Source: a virus. Taken from it: 64,000 bases of DNA. Positions within the stretch are counted from its first letter, which is position 1. Every line of letters starts with the position of its first letter. The translations under genes and the position numbers were made by a program. The stretch is from positions 1 to 64,000 of IMG/VR virus record IMGVR_UViG_3300044641_010328; one strand, written 5' to 3'. A model generated the notes under the pieces. It was not told the DNA's origin and searched no databases. It saw nothing but the letters and a program-made list of their open reading frames with translations. This document shows positions 37,316 through 46,240 of the stretch, in pieces.

Positions 37316-38010
37316 GGTGCTGTCCCCTTGAGAGCAAGTGCGATCTTCTCAGCTCTCTTTATTCTGTCCTCGATGACGCCCCAGTTGAGCTCCTTCATCA
37401 TGGCATAAGTGTATGTCTTAACATCTGAGACATAATCCCTGTAATAGGCGTGTTGCCAGACATCCATGACAATGATGGGAATACAACCAACCGGAACACT
37501 TTGGCTGTGCAGATCGATGAAAGTGTTCATGTAGGTCTGCGTAAAGATGTTGAAATATGTGACTGCCCAACCGCAGCGTGCCGCAAGGCAGCATGCAATA
37601 AAATCAGTCTGCCACTTATCAAAGTCTCCAAAATCACGAGATAGCCTCATGTAGGAGAGCGTGTCCATGGAGATGTTGCTGGTAAGATCGCTGATGTTTG
37701 AGAAGTAAAGCTCGTGTAGGTAGACGCCATTCATGTTGTACGTCTCATCCTGCTTGAGAGATCTGAAAGCAGATCCGTTTGATTTGACATCTCCTCTATC
37801 GACTGTATCAAGCTCTGCGCTTATTCGATTGAAGGCCTCAAGATATCCCAGATATAGACCATTATGTGCCTTTTTTGTGGCAGCGCTCTGGAACTCTGTT
37901 GGCAGATTAAATGTCTTCTGCTGTGCAACCAGCGCCTCGTTGAGATTTTCCCTCTCTCCGAGGTGAAGAGACTCTGCAATAACCTTGCTAATATCTGCGT
38001 TTTTGATCAT
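37312..38010 (-). CDS. Fe/Mn superoxide-dismutase-like protein
   Basis: A 232-residue protein. The fold markers are KAHNGLYLGY (helix 1 His), GVYLHELYFSN (second His), DKWQTDFIAC and DVWQHAYYRDY (Asp and His), so the four metal ligands His, His, Asp and His are present. A typical enzyme has DxWEHAYY; here Glu is Gln. Unusually it starts IKNADISKVIAE with IAE before Ser14, like a capsid-targeting tag of T4. If packaged, it could protect or be injected. It lies in the block of putative virion genes. Superoxide activity is likely but not certain. Confidence 0.78.
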   Translation of the reverse strand: MIKNADISKVIAESLHLGERENLNEALVAQQKTFNLPTEFQSAATKKAHNGLYLGYLEAFNRISAELDTVDRGDVKSNGSAFRSLKQDETYNMNGVYLHELYFSNISDLTSNISMDTLSYMRLSRDFGDFDKWQTDFIACCLAARCGWAVTYFNIFTQTYMNTFIDLHSQSVPVGCIPIIVMDVWQHAYYRDYVSDVKTYTYAMMKELNWGVIEDRIKRAEKIALALKGTAP

Positions 38011-38011
38011 A

Positions 38012-38275
38012 CTAGAGTCCCTCGTAGTGTTTGAAGTCCTTCTGCGTGAGGACTATCTCGTTTCCGTCGCCGCTGTGCGCAATTATGCTAATCTTTCCCT
38101 TCAGTATGCGAACATCATCGACTGTGTACGTGAGGCCTGACTTCTTGTGGATGATCTTAAAACCGGGTGTGATTAGAATCTTTTGGTTCTTTCCCTTTCC
38201 GACAGATACTTTCAGTGCTTCCTGAATGTATCTCTTCATCATATCCTGGATGTCATTTCCTGTGATTGTTCTCAT
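38012..38275 (-). CDS. Small beta-rich protein with tag-like N terminus
   Basis: An 87-residue protein. Residues 1-19 (NDIQDMMKRYIQE) end IQE before Ala20, again a targeting pattern. The rest is beta-rich (KILITPGFKIIHKKSGLTYTVDDV). It overlaps the deaminase gene by 23 nt. Function is unknown. Confidence 0.63.
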   Translation of the reverse strand: MRTITGNDIQDMMKRYIQEALKVSVGKGKNQKILITPGFKIIHKKSGLTYTVDDVRILKGKISIIAHSGDGNEIVLTQKDFKHYEGL

Positions 38276-38741
38276 CAGCTGAATCCGCCATTATGTTATT
38301 TATCTTCCTTACACGAATTCCTGCCACATTAAGCAGCCCTATGCCACTAGAATCTCTATATTCATCTCTGTAGACGACTTCTGAGATTCCTGCGTTGATT
38401 ATTGCCTTTGCACACATCTTGCAGGGACTCATGCTAATATACATTATCTTCTTCTTCGGGTTGTTATAGTCAAGCTTAATAAGAGCATTAACCTCAGCAT
38501 GAATGAACCCAGACTCTCCTGGATCTGATGATTCACGAGTGTTTGGTCCGCCTGCGTGATCACCGTTATATCCTAGAGCAAGAAGCTGCGTGTTATCGCT
38601 TGTGACTATTATTGAAGCAACCTTGTGAACTGGATCATTTGACCTCTTCTCTATTGTTCCAATGACCTCAATCCAGATTTGGTCCCAGGATGGTCGATGC
38701 TGGTAGGTGTGTCTGAGATCATCTAGAAAATCACTTGCCAT
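38253..38741 (-). CDS. dCMP deaminase
   Basis: A 162-residue zinc deaminase. FIHAEVNAL provides His and the catalytic Glu, and MSPCKMCAKAI the two Cys. Helical first part and a GYNGDHAGG substrate loop are as in T4 Cd. Reaction: dCMP to dUMP, feeding thymidylate synthesis by the ThyX-like enzymes in this window. The ATG overlaps the DHH gene end by 11 nt. Confidence 0.92.
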   Translation of the reverse strand: MASDFLDDLRHTYQHRPSWDQIWIEVIGTIEKRSNDPVHKVASIIVTSDNTQLLALGYNGDHAGGPNTRESSDPGESGFIHAEVNALIKLDYNNPKKKIMYISMSPCKMCAKAIINAGISEVVYRDEYRDSSGIGLLNVAGIRVRKINNIMADSADENNHRK

Positions 38742-39582
38742 TGGCTTCTACCTTGCTATCAAAGATTGTCTCAATATTTGTGTGTGCAGGCAAAGCAAAG
38801 CCTGCAGCCTTGCGGTGACCGCCTCCTCCAAACCTCTTTGCAATTTCGCTTACATCGGAGTCTTCGTGATGTGCTCTCAGACTTACCTTTACCTGCTGCG
38901 TATCGTGATCATAGTACCAGATTACCGCGAAGTCGCACTTAGGAGAAAGTGCAGCACCAATCTCGGACATCCAGTGCGGAGAATTGACAACAAGAACATC
39001 CTTACCTCCCATCTTTCTAGGAGCAGCCTGCTTCGCGATCTTGGAGATCACGGTCTTCGAGTATGCGAGAATGTAGGCGCCGCGCTCCTGCGCACTGTCA
39101 ACCGCCGAATCGTCGAGGTACTTGTCAAACTCCTCGAAGTCATACGGTACCATGTCAAATGCAGCGGAAAACTCCTTGCTGTACGGAATTTCCCAACGCC
39201 AAAGGTCTCGGTCCTCAATGAACTTAATGAGGCGCGGTGCTTCCTTGCCGGGATGGAAGAACTTCCAAGCAAGCATTGCTCCGCTGTGGTTCATGTCGAA
39301 CCGAGTGCAAGTGACATCATGGAGCTCAACAACAGCAGACTTGTGGTGATCGATAATAAGAAGGTTCTTGGCTTCCTTCATCAGTCGTTTTGTTGTCCCG
39401 TTGTCATAGGAGAAGTCGAGAACAACGACATTCTTTCCAGAGACATCTGGAGGTTGCTCTCCGTGCTTTGCTGCGTGATATTCAGCTCTATCTCCTAGCA
39501 GCTTCCAGGCTGAATATGCTGCACCAAATCCATCAGTGCAATTTGCATGGTAGATCACCAGATCGACGCTACCCGGATCCAT
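38731..39582 (-). CDS. DHH-family phosphoesterase
   Basis: A 283-residue protein started at 39582, overlapping the thymidine kinase stop (TGATG). YHANCTDGFGAA, VLDFSYDNGT and IIDHHKSAV are the DHH-domain metal motifs. A C-terminal DHHA1 domain contains GGGGHRKAAGF. The family includes RecJ, nanoRNases and c-di-AMP phosphodiesterases. At this length it is nearest the oligonucleotide or cyclic-dinucleotide hydrolases. Degrading a host signalling nucleotide would be an attractive anti-defence role, but it is inference. Confidence 0.86.
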   Translation of the reverse strand: MDPGSVDLVIYHANCTDGFGAAYSAWKLLGDRAEYHAAKHGEQPPDVSGKNVVVLDFSYDNGTTKRLMKEAKNLLIIDHHKSAVVELHDVTCTRFDMNHSGAMLAWKFFHPGKEAPRLIKFIEDRDLWRWEIPYSKEFSAAFDMVPYDFEEFDKYLDDSAVDSAQERGAYILAYSKTVISKIAKQAAPRKMGGKDVLVVNSPHWMSEIGAALSPKCDFAVIWYYDHDTQQVKVSLRAHHEDSDVSEIAKRFGGGGHRKAAGFALPAHTNIETIFDSKVEANGK

Positions 39583-40139
39583 CAGAAATCCTGTACTCGA
39601 TTGTGGTGATTCCAGCACCTTGGTGCGTATAGCTCAGATCCTCCCACAGCTATCTCCTCTAGGTTTTCAACCTTTCGATCTGTGAAATATGCATCTGCTC
39701 CGCATGTCGTACAAACTGCAGAGCACTTCTCAACGTGTGTTGCCCAGGGTAGTATCTCCTTGATCTCAGGAAATACATTGCACGAGGCAGACATCTCAAT
39801 AGAGGCAACCACGACTGTGAACCCTGTCCTGTACAGAGAGATGAGCGCATCAGCAACGCCATCAATCATGAATGCTTCATCAACTGCAATTACATCGGGT
39901 CGTGTCTCTTGTGCAGTCACAAATCTAAGAATATCCTCGCCATTTGATACATTTATTGCAGGAATCTTTCCGCCGTTGTGCGTGCAGATCTCGCTCTCTG
40001 TGTACCTGTCGTCAAGACGGGGCTTGAATGCGAGAATCTTTAAACCCTTGTACCTAAATCTATCGACAAGCGCGATGAGTCGCGTTGTCTTTGAACCCAT
40101 CATTGGGCCTGTAAAGACATGAAAACTTGGGTTGATCAT
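39582..40139 (-). CDS. tdk: Thymidine kinase
   Basis: A 185-residue type II thymidine kinase started at 40139, where ATGA overlaps the epimerase stop. GPMMGSKTTRLI is the P loop, IAVDEAFMI the Asp-Glu-Ala motif, and CTTCGADAYFT plus the C-terminal APRCWNHH the zinc-binding ligands. Reaction: thymidine plus ATP to dTMP (salvage). Confidence 0.9.
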   Translation of the reverse strand: MINPSFHVFTGPMMGSKTTRLIALVDRFRYKGLKILAFKPRLDDRYTESEICTHNGGKIPAINVSNGEDILRFVTAQETRPDVIAVDEAFMIDGVADALISLYRTGFTVVVASIEMSASCNVFPEIKEILPWATHVEKCSAVCTTCGADAYFTDRKVENLEEIAVGGSELYAPRCWNHHNRVQDF

Positions 40140-41131
40140 TTGAGCTTCCACCATTGAAGAGTCCTCTCTAGTCCATCCCAAAATGTGACCTTAGGTACAT
40201 ATCCAAAGTCACGTTGAGCAGCTCCATAATCACCTAGCGTGTGCATAACGTCTCCTTGTCGCCAGGGAGCATTAACAACCTCAATATTCTTGAACTCACT
40301 CATAAGATGCTCAAGAATCTCCTTGTTTGATGTGCGCTGGCCACAGCAAACATTATACCTCTCACCCGTAAACTTTTTAAGTGAAAACGCTGCAAGCACG
40401 TTTGCATCGACGACGTTGTCAACGTAACAAAGATCTCTAGACTGTGTCCCGTCTCCGTCAGACCTCAAGGGCGTTCCAGCCGATATTGCATTGCACCATG
40501 CTGAAACCGCTGTCGAATAGGGTGAATCACCCATCTGTCCCGGTCCAAATACGTTAAAATACCGCAGAAGGACAACATCGAGATCGTATAGCCTGCTGAA
40601 TAGTGCTGAAAAGTCCTCTAGGCATGACTTCTGTAGTGCATAAGGAGACTTTGGACTCTTTGGTTCAGATTCAGACGTTGGCATGACGTCAGCGCCTCCG
40701 TACACTGAGGAGGAGGATGCAGCAACGACTCTTCGTACGTTTCCGACGCACGCCTTGATTAAGATGACATACTTCATAAGATTTTCATCAGTTGTCTCAA
40801 CTGGGTGCTCAACAGAGTAAGACACGCGTGGGACGGCTGCCTGGTGAAAAACGACGTCATATTTCTTCTGATGGATCCTATCAAGCACAACAGGCGACGC
40901 AAAGTCATCCTCTATCACCCAGACCTGACTCGGATTTCTGCTATCAATCTGTGACTCGTAGATTGACACAAGATTTCCAATGAATGTCTTGACATCAAGT
41001 CCAGAAAAATTATCCAGACTTCCATTCACCATATTGTCAACCACGTCTACTGTGTGCCCATCAGCAACTAGACGCTTTACGAGGTTTGAGCCAATGAATC
41101 CGGCTCCTCCCGTCACTAGAACATTTGCCAT
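40136..41131 (-). CDS. NAD-dependent sugar epimerase/dehydratase
   Basis: A 331-residue short-chain dehydrogenase of the extended type: VTGGAGFIGSNL for NAD binding, SSSSVYGG, and the catalytic SPYALQKS (Tyr-x-x-x-Lys). C-terminal NVCCGQRTSNKEILE binds the nucleotide sugar. The closest types are UDP-glucose 4-epimerase and related sugar-nucleotide epimerases. With the cupin and HldE-like genes near 13 kb, it could alter surface glycans or virion glycosylation. Confidence 0.88.
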   Translation of the reverse strand: MANVLVTGGAGFIGSNLVKRLVADGHTVDVVDNMVNGSLDNFSGLDVKTFIGNLVSIYESQIDSRNPSQVWVIEDDFASPVVLDRIHQKKYDVVFHQAAVPRVSYSVEHPVETTDENLMKYVILIKACVGNVRRVVAASSSSVYGGADVMPTSESEPKSPKSPYALQKSCLEDFSALFSRLYDLDVVLLRYFNVFGPGQMGDSPYSTAVSAWCNAISAGTPLRSDGDGTQSRDLCYVDNVVDANVLAAFSLKKFTGERYNVCCGQRTSNKEILEHLMSEFKNIEVVNAPWRQGDVMHTLGDYGAAQRDFGYVPKVTFWDGLERTLQWWKLK

Positions 41132-41164
41132 GATTTAGATTCTCCTGTGCTCCATTCTATCATG

Positions 41165-42037
41165 CTAAGGAACAATGTGTGCACAATTTAGGCACACTTT
41201 GACTCGAATATCTCTAGATTCAAGACCAATCAAATTCTGAGCCTTGAAACCAATGTGAATCAGCGCATCAAGATCTATCTTCAGATTTTTTGGCACGTTG
41301 GTTGATCTGCACACAATGTCAAGGACATCATGCTCTGGTCTATGCATAAATCGAACGTATGATATGCAGCTTGAATTTGCTGTTACAAACCTACGGGATC
41401 CTGCTCCCTGACCCGACTCCATCTCTTTTATGATTCTGTCCATAAGATCATCATTTATCTGCCCGTAATATTCCTCTTCACCTGGCACTGAGAGTGCACC
41501 TGGTCCGAGGTTGTCAGACTGAGATGCAATCACCTCAAACTTCAAATCAAGAGATTCATTTCTCCCTGTGGCAGACAGCGCACTCTCAACATAGTTTGTC
41601 ATCTTTTCTGTGCTTACAAACTCTCTGCTATGAACAATGTCGCGAACCGCCTCGGGATCTGGAATTCCCTTGCATGTAATCACAGAAGGATGGTCTCTCA
41701 GCGCCAGTGATTGTGTGTTGAATGCCTCCCACGTGGTCCGTAGTGAACCAAGGTCGTGCATCTCATCGCCTCTGGCAGCAAACCGCGCTGTAACTGTGCT
41801 CCATTCGGGTGCAAGAAAGACGACAACATTATTCAAATCATCGAGAAACCTGTGAAGCTCGCCGGACTCGTGGCTGTTATCACGGCCAAAGATCTTTGGA
41901 TACACAGCACGACTGATGTGACCCCGATCTCGAATATCATACCTGAAGTTTGTAGACCTGTGAAGTTGTCCGTAGAAAGTTGACTTGCCCGAGAGATCAC
42001 AGCCCTCAAGAACAATCTGCCTTGTTGGTAGCCTCAT
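41165..42037 (-). CDS. Thymidylate-kinase-like protein with extra C-terminal domain
   Basis: A 290-residue protein. LEGCDLSGKSTFYGQL is a dTMP-kinase-type P loop. A mid part has kinase-like VVFLAPEW. The C-terminal half (about 190-290) does not belong to that fold. It contains VRFMHRPEHDVLDIVCRSTN then LKIDLDALIHIG, faintly like the thymidylate synthase/dCMP hydroxymethylase C-terminal core. It may thus be a fusion joining dTMP kinase and a nucleotide-binding domain. Two Cys lie near the end (VCLNCAH). Role in dNMP metabolism is likely. Confidence 0.68.
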   Translation of the reverse strand: MRLPTRQIVLEGCDLSGKSTFYGQLHRSTNFRYDIRDRGHISRAVYPKIFGRDNSHESGELHRFLDDLNNVVVFLAPEWSTVTARFAARGDEMHDLGSLRTTWEAFNTQSLALRDHPSVITCKGIPDPEAVRDIVHSREFVSTEKMTNYVESALSATGRNESLDLKFEVIASQSDNLGPGALSVPGEEEYYGQINDDLMDRIIKEMESGQGAGSRRFVTANSSCISYVRFMHRPEHDVLDIVCRSTNVPKNLKIDLDALIHIGFKAQNLIGLESRDIRVKVCLNCAHIVP

Positions 42038-45000
42038 ACCTGAATCTTCCTCATCTTGTTATTGTTCGTGGAGAATCCCCAGTTCGGATCCTTGCTGACC
42101 TCTGCGATGTAGATCTCGTAGTGGTTAAGTGGCATCTCGCCCCAGATCCGGAGATTGACCGTCTGCATCTCATTATCGCACACCTGTGCCCGAATGAAAC
42201 CTTTACCATTCTTGGTCTTCTTTACATTGAAGTCCTTCACCAGGAACCAGCAGATCCCCTTCTCATTGTCGCCAACCTCAGTGATCGGACCAACCTGTGC
42301 CTTCTTGATCTTGGCGATGATGTCCTCGGGGAACATCAGGTCCTCACGAGAGGTCGAGGTGAGATCGAAGTACATCTTCAGCTTCTCAGATCGAGTCCAA
42401 TCCGGAAGATTCTCGTAGTTCTCAAACAGCTTCCAGAAGGTGACCTCAGGCTGCCGACCTTCCTTGATCAGCTTCTTCATCTCGGTCTTGGTGTATCCGA
42501 ACCGACCGCGCCTGAGGATGTCGTAGTTCTTTTCCTCAGTCAGGGTCGCCAAGAGCTGGCGGTGATTTGTCACCTTGCCGGACTTGAAGTCCTCCAGCGA
42601 TCGAAGCGCCTCGACGCTGCAGAGCGAGGTGAGTGTGGTCTTGTTCACCTTTGAGTGCCTCCAGGCGCCGTCCTCAGTGTACAGCATGGACTCGATCGAG
42701 ATGTAGGGGCGGTTGTCCATGATCTCGGCAACAGCCGTTTCGCCTACTCCCTTGATGGAGGACAGCGGCGGAACGAAGCCCTGCAGTTCGTGGCTGTACA
42801 TCCAGACAAGACCCGAGCTATTGATGTCTGGTGGGTGGATCTTGAATCCCTGCTCCTTGATCTCAGTTGCAACCTTCGCAAGGCCTTCGGGATTAGAGTT
42901 CTCGGACTGGAGGCAGGTGGCAAGCCATTCCTCCTCGTAGTGCTTGTGAAGCCAGGCAGCGTAGTAGGAATCGACAGCATACGATACGGAGTGAGACTTG
43001 TTGAAGCCATATGCAGAGAATGCCTCGATCGTCTCGTAGAGCTCTGTCGCATCCTTGACTGACATGCCGTTCAGGTTCACCGCACCATCAACAAACCGCT
43101 TGCGAAGGTCCTCGCGCTCCTTGGCCTTCTTCTCATTCATGTCCAGAGACTTCTTGACCAGAGTCTTACGCATCTGATCAGATTCACCGGGATTGAAGCC
43201 AGCAAGCTTCTGTGCCAGGAGCATGAACTGCTCCTGGTAGACGACGAATCCGTGTGTCGGCCCGAGGACGTCCTTCAGGATTGGATGCTTATAGGTTGCA
43301 AGCCCCTTGTTCTTGACCTCGACATACTTCTTGTGGACACCGGCAGCGAGTGGACCAGGACGATAGATCGCGGTGATGGCGGACAGGTCCTCGATCGAGG
43401 TGGGCTTCGCCTCGAGGCAGAACTTTCGAGCACCGCTGTTTGTGAACTGGAAGACCTGTGTGAATCGCCCCTCGTGATAGACGTGCTTCCAGACGTCCTG
43501 GTCATCCATCTCGTTGTATCGAATGTTTAGATTCTTGTCGAAGAAGTCCTTGACCTGTGCGAAAGTCGGATCCTTGATGCCATGCCGTGTCTGGAGGACC
43601 ATTCGAATGCAGTCCTCAACCATCTTCAGAAGAGAGAGACCGAGGAAGTCGAACTTGAGGAAGCCGTTCTCCTCGAGATGCCGGAAGTTCATACCTTCAG
43701 ACCAGGGTGTCTGGATCTCACCGCGGACTGAGATGACCGGCATGTGATCCTCAAGCTTTGGGCAGATGAGGACGCCGCCTGCATGCCGGCCAATCGATCG
43801 TGTTTCCATGAAGAGAGACTGGACCTGCTCACAGAGCTCCGGATACTTCTCCATGAAGATCTTGTACTTTTCAGAGTACTTCATGCAGTCAGCGTGAGAC
43901 AGGACGTAGGTGCTCTTTTCCTCGTGGTCACCTAGTGCCCTGTGCATGACATCGTCCTGCAGCGGACCAGTGACCTCGTTCACCTCCTCGAACGGAATAC
44001 CATGGAACTTTGCGATGTCCTTAATCAGGGACTTCAGCTTCAAGGTATTGAAGTTCGAGACCGGAACAACAGAGGCCTCTCCGAATAGCTTGCGTGCCTC
44101 ATCGATTAGAACATCACGATCACCGACGTCAGTGTCGATGTCAGGCCACGCGACCTTGTGGCGACCGAGGAACCGCTCCCACAGGAGGTCGTACTTGATC
44201 GGATCAACCGATGTGATGCCGAGGACGTAGTTGACCAGAGATCCTGCACCCGATCCGCGACCAGGACCGATCAGCGTTCGATGCTGTGCACGGTCGAAGA
44301 CGAAATAGAGAGTGAGGAAGTAGTTCTCGAACTTGAGATACTTGATGTCATCAAGCTCCATCTTCAGTCGTTCGACGTATTCAGGTTTCGTGTGAAGACC
44401 GAGCTCAACAAGACCCTTCTTGCACATGTCAAGGAGCTGGTTGAAGGCAGTCTGCTCGGGCTTGTTAAAGCTCGGAAGCTTTGCAGAGGAATCGAAGGAG
44501 ATCTCCTCACACTTTTCCCAGGCGATGTCATGAGTCCGCTCGATCGACTCCTTGACCAGAAGCTCAGTCCCCTTGTAGAAGTCGTGCTGGTCCTTGTGAG
44601 CAAGGTACTCATCCCACATCTGCTGTGCGTTCTTAGGATACAGCTCGCACTTGAGCTCCTCGAAGGCAGGCAGCGTCTGCTTCTGCATGTCATCAGAGCG
44701 GCCGCCCATACGGCCAAGCTTCTTGTAGAGCTCACGCGCCTGCCAGACGTTCGGGCTGTAGTAGTGAGAATCTGCGGTCGCGATCGTCTTGATGCCGGTG
44801 CGCTTCGACAGGTCAATCAGGTGCTTGTTGGTCGTGTGCTGGATGTCAAGCTTGTTGAACTGGAGCTCGAGGAAGAAGTTGTCGATTCCAACCGCATCGA
44901 CAAATCGATCCGTGTGATTTTGGAGCTCACGCTGGATCTGCTCATGAGGCTTCTTCAGCGCCTCACCGCGAATCGAGGTCGAAGCAAGAAGGCCTCCGAC

Positions 45001-45591
45001 ACATGCAGTCGAGACCACAAGCCCTTCACCATGCTGCTTGAGCATGTTGTAATCGATGCGAGGAAACTTGTAGTAGCCCTCGACGTAGGACCGCTTGACA
45101 AGGTTGAACAGGTTCTTGAGCCCAGTTCGATTCTTGGCAAAGACGACCAGATGATACCGGCGCTTCCATTCATCTGCATCATCAGAGTCAACAGACTTGG
45201 TCTCCTCCTCGTCCTCGACAACAAGGCCTCCGGTCACCTCCTCCTCAGCGAGGATGTCAATCTTCTCAGGCTTGCCTTCCTCGTTCTTTGCGCGTTTTGC
45301 CTCGAAGTGAGCAGCGCGCTTCTTTTCCCAATCAAGAAGAGATGGGACAAAGTAGAACTCGACGCCATAAAGCTGCCGGTACTTACGTCCCTTACCCTTC
45401 ATTTTCCTAGAATAGGTGTGAGCGTGAGCGAGGCCGTTGCCGCTACCGTGGTCAGTCAGCGCCCATGCGTCCATGCCATTATGGAGGACCCAGTCGATGT
45501 GCTTATCAGGATAGCCAAGTCCGTCATTGACGCTGAAACCTGAGTGCGCATGCAAACCGACAAAACGATTCGGTGGTTCGATGATGCTCAT
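42034..45591 (-). CDS. dnaE: DNA polymerase III alpha subunit (DnaE type)
   Basis: An 1185-residue C-family polymerase. A PHP domain opens the protein (LHAHSGFS at 13-20; LTDHGSGNG at 46-54). GPGRGSGAGSLVNYV (about 443) and WPDIDTDVGDRDV (about 482) mark the palm and the catalytic Asp pair. A tandem helix-hairpin-helix (LSSIKGVGETA, about 940) and an OB-like C-terminal part follow. Size matches bacterial DnaE. The exonuclease domain is absent, so proofreading must come from elsewhere. Phages of the T4 group normally use a B-family polymerase, so a bacterial-type enzyme shows a different replication lineage. Confidence 0.95.
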   Translation of the reverse strand: MSIIEPPNRFVGLHAHSGFSVNDGLGYPDKHIDWVLHNGMDAWALTDHGSGNGLAHAHTYSRKMKGKGRKYRQLYGVEFYFVPSLLDWEKKRAAHFEAKRAKNEEGKPEKIDILAEEEVTGGLVVEDEEETKSVDSDDADEWKRRYHLVVFAKNRTGLKNLFNLVKRSYVEGYYKFPRIDYNMLKQHGEGLVVSTACVGGLLASTSIRGEALKKPHEQIQRELQNHTDRFVDAVGIDNFFLELQFNKLDIQHTTNKHLIDLSKRTGIKTIATADSHYYSPNVWQARELYKKLGRMGGRSDDMQKQTLPAFEELKCELYPKNAQQMWDEYLAHKDQHDFYKGTELLVKESIERTHDIAWEKCEEISFDSSAKLPSFNKPEQTAFNQLLDMCKKGLVELGLHTKPEYVERLKMELDDIKYLKFENYFLTLYFVFDRAQHRTLIGPGRGSGAGSLVNYVLGITSVDPIKYDLLWERFLGRHKVAWPDIDTDVGDRDVLIDEARKLFGEASVVPVSNFNTLKLKSLIKDIAKFHGIPFEEVNEVTGPLQDDVMHRALGDHEEKSTYVLSHADCMKYSEKYKIFMEKYPELCEQVQSLFMETRSIGRHAGGVLICPKLEDHMPVISVRGEIQTPWSEGMNFRHLEENGFLKFDFLGLSLLKMVEDCIRMVLQTRHGIKDPTFAQVKDFFDKNLNIRYNEMDDQDVWKHVYHEGRFTQVFQFTNSGARKFCLEAKPTSIEDLSAITAIYRPGPLAAGVHKKYVEVKNKGLATYKHPILKDVLGPTHGFVVYQEQFMLLAQKLAGFNPGESDQMRKTLVKKSLDMNEKKAKEREDLRKRFVDGAVNLNGMSVKDATELYETIEAFSAYGFNKSHSVSYAVDSYYAAWLHKHYEEEWLATCLQSENSNPEGLAKVATEIKEQGFKIHPPDINSSGLVWMYSHELQGFVPPLSSIKGVGETAVAEIMDNRPYISIESMLYTEDGAWRHSKVNKTTLTSLCSVEALRSLEDFKSGKVTNHRQLLATLTEEKNYDILRRGRFGYTKTEMKKLIKEGRQPEVTFWKLFENYENLPDWTRSEKLKMYFDLTSTSREDLMFPEDIIAKIKKAQVGPITEVGDNEKGICWFLVKDFNVKKTKNGKGFIRAQVCDNEMQTVNLRIWGEMPLNHYEIYIAEVSKDPNWGFSTNNNKMRKIQV

Positions 45592-45638
45592 TTGTTTTCT
45601 CTCGATTTATTGTATGTGTGCAGTAGCGAGAATACAAG

Positions 45639-46139
45639 CTAGTTGTCGAAAGCTATGACCATTCGGATCTTGTCAGATAGATCCTGGTCTCCGACAATTT
45701 CTGCAAGGGTGCCTGTCCAGGCCATCTCCTTGCAATTATTGTCGGGACCCGGCAGAAGGATCCGAGACACTTCCATCTGTGGAACAGGAATCGTCTCGTG
45801 GTAGTTATCAGCAGCCCAGAGATCATCTGGATTTGTCTCCTCGCCATCTTCTTTTCTGTAGGAAAGAAAGAGATCACGATTTGCCTGCCTAACTTCTGAA
45901 GGTGTTAGCCAGGTGTGGCTGTGAAGATCGCGGCCCCAGACATCAACGAGCTGCCTCCAGGCATTTGAGCAATCAGCCGGCACACCTCGTTCTGCAGTTT
46001 CTAGATTTCCAGCTGGATGCCTGACACCTGCAATGATTCCGAACCAGCTATAGCTTCTTGAGTCATTGATGTGCTCAAAGGCAATCCAGGGTCCGTCTGA
46101 TGTCTTGAATTCCCAGAATCCGTGAATATCGCAACCCAC
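45639..46139 (-). CDS. Conserved phage protein (MGCDIH family)
   Basis: A 166-residue protein starting MGCDIHGFWEF, a family I know from many large phages and some bacteria, of unknown function. Conserved His and Trp (LHSHTWLTPSE) suggest metal binding. It starts at a GTG behind AGGAGATGCACT, immediately downstream of promoter P5. Soluble. Confidence 0.82.
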   Translation of the reverse strand: MGCDIHGFWEFKTSDGPWIAFEHINDSRSYSWFGIIAGVRHPAGNLETAERGVPADCSNAWRQLVDVWGRDLHSHTWLTPSEVRQANRDLFLSYRKEDGEETNPDDLWAADNYHETIPVPQMEVSRILLPGPDNNCKEMAWTGTLAEIVGDQDLSDKIRMVIAFDN

Positions 46140-46159
46140 AGTGCATCTCCTATGACTCT

Positions 46160-46188
46160 ATTATAACACAAGCTCGGCCCGTCGCACG
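46160..46188 (-). promoter_or_regulatory. Promoter-like site P5 (CGTGCG-N17-TATAAT)
   Basis: TATAAT at 46165-46160 with CGTGCG 17 nt upstream, inside TCTCGTGCGAC. Leads into the MGCDIH gene and, by read-through, dnaE. Confidence 0.65.
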
Positions 46189-46240
46189 AGACCATGCGCG
46201 GGCCGATTGTTTTGTCGCCGACCGGCGATTAGTGACTGCC

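Noticed and set aside
41154-41182. TAGAAT with GTGCAC considered as another CGTG-type promoter
   Set aside because: The upstream box lacks CGTG, and it overlaps the end of the kinase-like gene.
44158-45543. A 461-codon open frame on the plus strand
   Set aside because: It is antisense to dnaE, whose motifs are complete. No ribosome site, and the Leu/Val/Arg-rich composition is that of a shadow frame.
46211-46230. TCGCC/GGCGA hairpin considered as a terminator
   Set aside because: Only 5-6 bp and no U-run on either strand.
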